Below, piece by piece: positions 39,660-45,357 of a stretch of 45,357 nt of DNA (the first letter of the stretch is position 1; every line of letters begins with the position of its first letter). This stretch comes from Helicobacter bizzozeronii CCUG 35545 (GTDB lineage Bacteria > Campylobacterota > Campylobacteria > Campylobacterales > Helicobacteraceae). The translations under genes and the position numbers were made by a program. The stretch is from NCBI GenBank assembly GCA_000263275.1, contig CAGP01000040.1:1-45357 (forward strand). Reading direction: 5' to 3'. The notes under the pieces were generated by a model, which was given only the letters and a program-made list of their open reading frames with translations, was not told the DNA's origin and did not search any database.

Positions 39660-39844
39660 TGGCTAAAAAATCGATGATCGCAAAAACCCAAAGAAAAGCC
39701 AAGTTCAAGGTGCGTGCCTACACCCGTTGCAACATTTGCGGGCGACCACATTCAGTCTATAAGGATTTTGGCTTGTGCCGGGTGTGCTTGAGAAAAATGG
39801 GTAGTGAAGGACTCATTCCGGGTCTTAGAAAAGCAAGTTGGTAA
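39659..39844 (+). CDS. rpsN: 30S ribosomal protein S14, zinc-binding type
   Basis: The 61-residue short form contains [20 protein letters not shown], two CxxC pairs for one zinc, as in Campylobacterota. The remaining family sequence [18 protein letters not shown] is complete. It contains an intact in-frame A6 run at its start (AKKSM). Confidence 0.95.
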   Translation: MAKKSMIAKTQRKAKFKVRAYTRCNICGRPHSVYKDFGLCRVCLRKMGSEGLIPGLRKASW

Positions 39845-39853
39845 GGGGTAGCC

Positions 39854-40249
39854 ATGGTGAATGATATTGTAGCGGATTCTTTGACTCGCATCCGGAATGC
39901 GAGCATGAGGCGTTTAGAAGTAACCCAACTTTACTATGCTAAAATTGTGGTTTCGATCCTAGACATCTTCAAGGTGAGGGGTTTTATTACCAACTACCAC
40001 ATCAAGGAGAAGGACAATAAACCCTTTATCTCGGTGGAGTTGGCTTATGATGAAAAGGGTAGATCGCTGATCAATGAGATCAAGCGCTTGAGCAAGCCGG
40101 GCAGGAGGGTTTATAAACAATCCAAAGAGCTCAAACGCTTTAAAAATGGGTATGGTGTGATTGTGGTGAGCACTTCTAAGGGCGTGATCACCAATGAGGA
40201 AGCCTACAAACAGAATGTAGGCGGCGAAGTGCTTTGTAGCATTTGGTAG
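39854..40249 (+). CDS. rpsH: 30S ribosomal protein S8
   Basis: [20 protein letters not shown] at the N-terminus and [29 protein letters not shown] at the C-terminus identify S8 (131 residues). S8 binds the central domain of 16S rRNA and in E. coli represses the spc operon. Intact. Confidence 0.95.
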   Translation: MVNDIVADSLTRIRNASMRRLEVTQLYYAKIVVSILDIFKVRGFITNYHIKEKDNKPFISVELAYDEKGRSLINEIKRLSKPGRRVYKQSKELKRFKNGYGVIVVSTSKGVITNEEAYKQNVGGEVLCSIW

Positions 40250-40258
40250 GAGCATGGC

Positions 40259-40795
40259 ATGTCAAGAATTGGAAAACGCGTGATTAATATCCCTAATGGG
40301 GTGCAGGTCAGCCTAGAGGGTTCATGCCTGCATTTTAAGACCAATAAAGCCAGCCAGCAACTTGAAACGCATGGACGGGTTAAGATTCTCTTGGAGGGCA
40401 ATACCTTGCGTTTTGAGCCCGTAGGGGGGAGCGCACAGGATCGCGCTTTTTGGGGGACTTATGGGGCTTTGGCGCATAATATTGTTGTGGGGCTGGATAA
40501 GGGCTTTAGCAAGAGCTTAGAGGTGAATGGCGTGGGCTATAAAGCGGCTTTGGGGCATAAAGTTTTGGAGCTCACTCTAGGTTTTAGCCACCCGGTTAAA
40601 TACCCCATCCCTGAGGGTGTGGAAATTGCGGTGGATAAGAATGTGATCACCATCAAGGGGGCTAACAAGCAACAGATCGGGCAGATTGCTGCTGATATCC
40701 GAGCCTTCCGCCCCCCAGAGCCTTACAAAGGCAAGGGAATCAAATACAGCGATGAAGTGATTATCCGCAAAGCCGGTAAAACATCTAAAAAATAG
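40259..40795 (+). CDS. rplF: 50S ribosomal protein L6
   Basis: [20 protein letters not shown], the [20 protein letters not shown] motif and [20 protein letters not shown] are L6 signatures; 178 residues, intact. L6 sits by the sarcin-ricin loop. Confidence 0.95.
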   Translation: MSRIGKRVINIPNGVQVSLEGSCLHFKTNKASQQLETHGRVKILLEGNTLRFEPVGGSAQDRAFWGTYGALAHNIVVGLDKGFSKSLEVNGVGYKAALGHKVLELTLGFSHPVKYPIPEGVEIAVDKNVITIKGANKQQIGQIAADIRAFRPPEPYKGKGIKYSDEVIIRKAGKTSKK

Positions 40796-40807
40796 GCAGA
40801 GGTTACC

Positions 40808-41165
40808 ATGACAAAGAGTGTTTTAGAAAAAAAGAAGACTCAAAGAGTCAAACGCAAATTGCGTATCCGCTCTAAAATCTTTGGGACTTTGGAGCGGCCT
40901 AGAGTGAGCGTGTTTAAGTCCAATAAGCACCTCTATGCCCAAGCGATTGATGATGATAATCATACCACACTAGCCCATGTCGATGGGAAAAAACTAGGGT
41001 TAGGCAAGAACATTGAAGATAGTAAAAAAAGTTGCGGCAACTTTTGCTGAAAACCTAAAAGCTAGGGGTATCACCCAAGTGGTTTTTGATCGCAATGGGT
41101 ATTTATACCATGGCGTGGTGGCGGCTTTTGCTGAAACTTTACGCGAAAACAACATCGCCCTTTAA
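40808..41165 (+). CDS. rplR: 50S ribosomal protein L18 (one frameshift)
   Basis: The first part ([40 protein letters not shown]) breaks at an A7 run, 41024-41030. Six bases give [20 protein letters not shown], then [20 protein letters not shown] and RENNIAL, 118 residues. L18 binds 5S rRNA with L5. Confidence 0.94.
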
Positions 41166-41168
41166 AGG

Positions 41169-41616
41169 ATGGACATGGAGATTAATCGAGAAGAATTCCA
41201 AGAAGTGGTCGTCAATATCGGGCGGGTTACCAAGGTCGTCAAAGGTGGTCGTCGCTTCCGTTTCAACGCCCTAGTGGTGGTGGGCAATAAAAATGGTTTG
41301 GTGGGCTTTGGTTTGGGCAAGGCTAGAGAAGTGCCCGATGCGATCAAAAAAAGCCATTGATGATGCGTTTAAAAACATCATTGAAGTCAAAATCAAGGGC
41401 ACGACCATTGCGCATGATATTGAGCAAAAATACAATGCAAGCAAGATTCTCTTAAAGCCTGCAAGCGAGGGAACAGGAATCATCGCTGGGGGTTCTACCC
41501 GCCCCATGATTGAATTGGCTGGCATCAAAGATATTTTGACAAAGTCTTTGGGGTCTAACAACCCCTATAATGTGGTGCGCGCTACCTTCCATGCGCTCTC
41601 TAGAATCAAGGCTTAA
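41169..41616 (+). CDS. rpsE: 30S ribosomal protein S5 (one frameshift)
   Basis: [20 protein letters not shown] and [20 protein letters not shown] are the S5 N-terminal half. After an A7 run (41346-41352, should be six) it continues [40 protein letters not shown]. About 148 residues. An ATG at 41175 fits the AAAGGA Shine-Dalgarno better than the one at 41169, which would make it two residues shorter. Confidence 0.94.
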
Positions 41617-41625
41617 GGAGTTTGC

Positions 41626-42031
41626 ATGGCATTAGAACAACTTAAACCCGCTAAAGGGAGTGTCAAGGGCATTAAACGCGTGGGTAGGGGGCAGGGCTCT
41701 GGCATGGGCAAGACCTCTACAAGAGGGGGCAAGGGGCAAACCGCCCGCACGGGTTACAAACAAAAAAGGGGCTTTGAGGGGGGGCAACAACCCTTGCAAC
41801 GCCGTTTGCCTAAAGTGGGCTTTAAGAGCCGCACTAAAGGGCTCACCTACAGCATTAATGTTGGCAAGCATCCCGAAATTTTAAAGCTAGAAACCTTGAG
41901 TTTAGAGCTGATTAAAAAAAGTCCATCACTTCCCCAGCTACATTGAAAGGGTGAAGTTAATCGGCGCAGGGGCAAAAGACTTAGCCTCTAGAATCCAAGA
42001 TGAGAGAATCGCCACTAGCGGACAAAAATAA
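41626..42031 (+). CDS. rplO: 50S ribosomal protein L15 (one frameshift)
   Basis: [20 protein letters not shown] and the Gly-rich [37 protein letters not shown] mark L15. The A7 run at 41924-41930 read as six joins ELIKK to [20 protein letters not shown] and [10 protein letters not shown], 134 residues. Its stop overlaps the secY start (TAATG). Confidence 0.93.
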
Positions 42032-43291
42032 TGACAAAAGCCATTGCCACTAAGATTTTCATCACACTGGGCTATCTCTTCCTTTACCGAGTTTTAGCCT
42101 ATGTCCCCATCCCGGGAGTGGATTTGGCAGCCATCAAATCGTTTTTTGACAGCAATTCTAGCAACGCTTTAGGCTTATTCAACATGTTCAGTGGGAATGC
42201 GGTTTCGCGTTTGAGCATCATCTCTTTAGGCATCATGCCCTACATCACCGCCTCGATCATCATGGAGCTATTAAGCGCAACTTTCCCTAATCTAGCCAAG
42301 ATGAAAAAGGAGCGCGATGGCATGCAAAAATACATGCAGATCGTGCGTTATGCGACTATTTTGATCACCATTATCCAAGCGGTGAGCGTGTCCTTTGGCT
42401 TGCGCAGTATTGGGCATGGTTCTAATGGGGCTATCATGATTGGCATGCAAACTTTCTTGTTGATCGCCACCTTTTCGATGCTCACGGGCACCATGTTGCT
42501 CATGTGGATTGGCGAGCAGATCACCCAAAGAGGGGTGGGCAATGGGATCAGTCTCATCATTTTTGCTGGGATCGTCTCGGGGATTCCCTCTGCCATTGCA
42601 GGCACTTTCAACCTAGTCAATACGGGGGTCATCAATGTTTTGGTCTTGATTGGTATCTTTGTTATCATCCTAGGGACAATCTTTTCCATTATCTATATCG
42701 AGCTAGCCGAAAGACGCATCCCCATCTCCTATGCTAGAAAAGTGATGTTACAAAACCAAAACAAACGCGTCATGAACTACATCCCCATTAAGTTAAACTT
42801 AAGCGGGGTGATCCCCCCCATTTTTGCTTCGGCTCTCTTGGTGTTTCCCTCCACCATTTTGCAAGCCTCCTCTAATCACATCCTGCAAGCCATCGCAGAT
42901 TTTCTCAACCCACATGGGTATGCCTATAACATCTTAATGTTCTTACTCATCATCTTTTTTGCCTATTTCTATTCCTCCATCGTCTTTAACGCCAAAGACA
43001 TTGCAGACAATCTCAAGCGCAATGGAGGCTTTATTGCGGGCTTAAGACCGGGCGAGGGGACTTCTAGCTTTTTAAACACGGTGGCGAGCCGTTTGACTTT
43101 TTGGGGGTCTTTGTATTTGGCGGTTATCTCTACCTTGCCTTGGATTTTTGGTTAAGGCGATGGGTGTGCCCTTTTACTTTGGGGGCACGGCTGTTTTGAT
43201 CGTGGTGCAAGTGGCGATTGATACCATGAAAAAGATCGAGGCACAGATTTACATGGGTAAATACAAAACCCTCAGTGCTGTGGGCTTTTAA
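42031..43291 (+). CDS. secY: Protein translocase subunit SecY (one frameshift)
   Basis: SecY forms the channel of the Sec translocon in the inner membrane. About ten hydrophobic segments are present, with YVPIPGVDLAAIKSFFDS, ISLGIMPYITASIIMELL, GVGNGISLIIFAGIVSGIP and RPGEGTSSFLNTVASRLTFW. A T5 run (43145-43149) should be four; then LPWILVKAMGVPFYFGGTAV and IEAQIYMGKYKTLSAVGF complete 419 residues. It overlaps map by one base. Because the break is at residue about 371, an uncorrected protein would lose the last helices. Confidence 0.95.
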
Positions 43292-44052
43292 TGGCGATTG
43301 CCTTAAGAAGTCCTAAAGAAATTGCCCTTTTAGCCAAGGCAGGGCAGGTTGTGGGGCAAACCCTAAAACTTTTAGAGCAAAAGGCACAGGTGGGGGTGAG
43401 TTTGTTAGAGCTGGATGCTTTGGCTGAAGAAAATATTTACAAAATGGGGGGTAAACCCGCCTTTAAGGGGCTTTATGGTTTCCCCAACACCCTTTGCACT
43501 TCTGTTAATGAAGTGGTGATCCATGGGATTCCCACAGATTACAAACTCCAAGAGGGCGACATTGTGGGGCTGGACTTAGGCGCATCCATAGAGGGTTATT
43601 TTGGCGATGGGGCTGTGACTTTAGCCATAGGGCACGCAGATAGCACAGATCAAGCCTTGATCGCATGTGCTAAAGAGAGTTTGTATGTAGTGATTTCTCA
43701 GCTTAAGGTGGGCATGCACTTTAAAGAAGTGAGCCATTCTTTAGAGCAAGAGATTAAAAAGCGGGGGTTTGTCCCCTTGCTGGATTTTTGCGGGCATGGG
43801 ATTGGCAGATACCCCCATGAAGAACCCCAAATCCCCAACTACCTAGCCCCGGGGGCGAGCGCTAAAAGTGGCCCTAAGATCAAAGAAGGCATGGTGTTTT
43901 GTTTAGAGCCGATGGTGTGTCAAAAAGAGGGCAACCCCAAGATTTTAGAGGATCAATGGAGCGTGGTTTCTAGCGATGGGCTGAGGACTAGCCACTACGA
44001 ACACACCATTGCGATCACCAAGGGCAAAGCGAGAATTTTAACGGAGATTTAA
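43291..44052 (+). CDS. map: Methionine aminopeptidase, type I
   Basis: Map removes the initiator Met from new proteins. Metal ligands and substrate residues can be seen in TSVNEVVIHGIP (His), VGLDLGASIEGYFGDGAVT (two Asp), FCGHGIGRYPHEEPQ (His), GMVFCLEPMV (Glu) and YEHTIAI (Glu). The 253-residue protein is intact. In H. pylori it is followed by infA; here csd6 follows after 2 bp. Confidence 0.95.
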   Translation: MAIALRSPKEIALLAKAGQVVGQTLKLLEQKAQVGVSLLELDALAEENIYKMGGKPAFKGLYGFPNTLCTSVNEVVIHGIPTDYKLQEGDIVGLDLGASIEGYFGDGAVTLAIGHADSTDQALIACAKESLYVVISQLKVGMHFKEVSHSLEQEIKKRGFVPLLDFCGHGIGRYPHEEPQIPNYLAPGASAKSGPKIKEGMVFCLEPMVCQKEGNPKILEDQWSVVSSDGLRTSHYEHTIAITKGKARILTEI

Positions 44053-44054
44053 AG

Positions 44055-45061
44055 ATGATTGGTTTTAAGGGTGCGCGGGTTTTAGCCCTGTCTGTTTTGT
44101 TAGGTGTGGGTGCTCAAGCAGATTCGTTGGTAGATTTTGTCAATACCTACCGCCAAAAAGGCATTGAGGCTTTAGATAAGCTCTTGCAATCTTATTTGAC
44201 CCAACAGCAGTTTTGGGAAGATGTCTTATCCAAGCAAGACACCATTTATGGCTATTATGAAAAATTAGATTATCTCTTTGTGATCAACAAGGCTAGACCC
44301 CAACTCTCACTTTATAAACTAGAAGATGGTAAGCTTGATAGGGTGGGGGATAGCAAAGCTTTAGTGGGTTCTAAGTCTGGATATAAATTATTGGAGGGAG
44401 ATAAAGCAACACCCATTGGTGTTTATCAGATCACGCGCAAACTTACCGGTCTGAGTGCCTATTATGGACCTTTTGCCCTAGAGACCAATTACCCCAATGC
44501 TTACGATCGAGCTTTAAAGCGCACCGGGCATGGCATTTGGATTCATGGACTCCCTCTAGATGGTAACCGAAACGATCTCAACACGAAGGGATGCATCGCA
44601 ATTGAAAATAATATTTTAAAAGACTATGACAAGCTGGTCAAGGGCAAAAAAGCCTTATTGGTGGTCTATGAAAAACAATTTGCACCTGCGACTAAAAAAA
44701 GACTTGGCATTGGTTTTGAGCAGTCTGTATGCGTGGCGTTTGGCGTGGGCTAAAAACGACCTAGCCTCTTACCTTGAATTTTATGCCTCTAGCTTTAGGC
44801 ATGCCAATGGGATGGATTTTAAAGCCTACCAACGCTTTAAAACCAAGATTTTTGCCAAAAACGAGAACAAAACGATCCGCTTCTCACAAATCAATGTTAC
44901 CCCCTACCCTAACAACGAAGATCGCTCTTTGTTCCGTGTAGCTTTCATGCAAACTTATGAAGCCTACAAGCATAAAAAAACTTGCTTATTCTTCACATGG
45001 CCTCAAAGAGCTCTATGTAGAGATCAAAAACAACAAGATGCAAATTTTGACAGAAAAGTAA
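44055..45061 (+). CDS. csd6: Csd6-like L,D-carboxypeptidase, YkuD fold (two frameshifts)
   Basis: Csd6 trims tetrapeptide stems to tripeptides in peptidoglycan and so sets helical cell shape in H. pylori. A signal peptide is present (VLALSVLLGVGAQA), so it is periplasmic. The YkuD catalytic pattern is HGIWIHGLPLDG and NTKGCIAIEN (His and Cys). Frame is restored by shortening A7 runs at 44694-44700 (ATKKDLALVLSSLYAWRLAW) and 44974-44980 (KHKKLAYSSHGLKELYVEI), for about 334 residues. In H. pylori it follows era. Confidence 0.88.
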
Positions 45062-45109
45062 TACTTGAGTCTTAATCGTAAGCTAGACAAATGAGGCGGT
45101 ATTTTGAGT

Positions 45110-45122
45110 GGGGGGGGGGGGG
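45110..45122 (+). repeat. Tract of 13 G, possible phase-variable switch
   Basis: A 13-base poly-G run lies 21 bp upstream of a protein fragment. In Helicobacter, such tracts in promoters or 5' coding sequence change length and switch surface genes. Here a TAA (45128-45130) just downstream is in the frame of the fragment, so the tract cannot control it by frame; promoter spacing is the remaining option. Length could also be a sequencing artefact. Confidence 0.6.
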
Positions 45123-45142
45123 TTGTATAAATCAGTCTTGAT

Positions 45143-45230
45143 TTGGTAGTGCCAAAAGAGCACCCCAAGCACCCTAGTTATGAGCTAGGACTTGGCAAAA
45201 CGACCGCCGACTTAAACCCCCAAGAGTTTT
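45143..45230 (+). pseudogene. N-terminal gene fragment cut by the insertion element
   Basis: The frame from a TTG at 45143 (or GTG at 45149) reads VVPKEHPKHPSYELGLGKTT, ADLNPQEFYQ and then enters the sequence shared with the left element. It looks like protein, rich in Lys/Pro/His then a Gly turn, but I do not recognise it, and no ribosome-binding site precedes either start. Probably the remnant of a gene disrupted by the element. Confidence 0.35.
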
Positions 45231-45357
45231 ACCAACCACGCCGTAAAGCTGTGCTAATATTTGTGCAATCAAGGGGTAATACCCTTGGGGTTGGGGCATC
45301 AACCTTTGGAATAGGGAATGTAAGACTCCAAACGGAGCTATCCTGCTTGAAGCCGCG
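45230..45357 (-). mobile_element. Right end of the IS605-like element, right copy (shorter form)
   Basis: Bases 45252-45346 are the exact reverse complement of 1-95, and 45230-45249 matches the left element's terminal CTTTACGGCGTGG segment (one mismatch). Between these parts, the about 48 bp holding the stem-loop in the left copy are missing. Eleven further element bases continue to the window edge. Both window ends are therefore inside the same repeat, in opposite directions. Confidence 0.5.

Overview
The window looks like chromosomal DNA of a gastric, non-pylori Helicobacter. Many proteins match the Helicobacter pylori versions as I remember them (ComB4, HslV, ribosomal proteins, Csd6, IspG-DapD pair), and the outer-membrane proteins are of the Helicobacter type. 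Base composition is clearly richer in G+C than H. pylori, and the 5-oxoprolinase/Nramp/FIST-chemoreceptor block is not in the H. pylori gene order I know. The H. felis / heilmannii / bizzozeronii group is my inference. I see no rRNA, tRNA or CRISPR array.

Layout. (1) 1-162: end of an IS605-like (TnpB-type) element, which cuts off a TPR gene. (2) 163-7951, minus strand: TPR remnant, comB4 (DNA-uptake ATPase), a membrane-anchored TerB-like protein, a small membrane protein, two unrecognised proteins and oligoendopeptidase pepF. (3) 8104-9034: a lipoprotein gene, then about 240 bp of DnaA-box-like repeats that resemble a replication origin. (4) 9201-10923, minus: outer-membrane protein, small Cys-rich protein, fbp. 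(5) 10964-16599, plus: pxpA, Nramp-type transporter, pxpB, pxpC and a cytoplasmic FIST-domain chemoreceptor, apparently a 5-oxoproline utilisation and sensing operon. (6) 16690-18050, plus: TerB-like protein, LRAT-type enzyme, glycine-zipper protein. (7) 18178-21155, plus: rpsL-rpsG-fusA. (8) 21187-25587, minus: outer-membrane protein, small membrane protein, then the alpha-operon end (rplQ, rpoA, rpsD, rpsK, rpsM, rpmJ, infA). (9) 25616-32365, minus: era, hslU, hslV, rplI, a Sel1-repeat protein, dapD, ispG. (10) 32418-33485, minus: an ATPase, divergent from (11) the S10-spc ribosomal block 33624-44052, ending secY-map and followed by csd6. (12) 45062-45357: a 13-G tract, a gene fragment and a second, inverted copy of the element found at position 1.

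Two points govern how to read the annotation. First, 22 genes, many essential (fusA, secY, rplC, rpsS, rplN, rplR, rpsE, rplO, rpsD, era), contain single-base frameshifts, nearly all one extra base in an A/T run. I merged the pieces and treat them as probable sequencing errors, not pseudogenes. Second, the junctions era|infA and map|csd6 are exactly those produced by one inversion of the 25.6-44.05 kb segment, relative to the H. pylori adjacencies map-infA and era-csd6.
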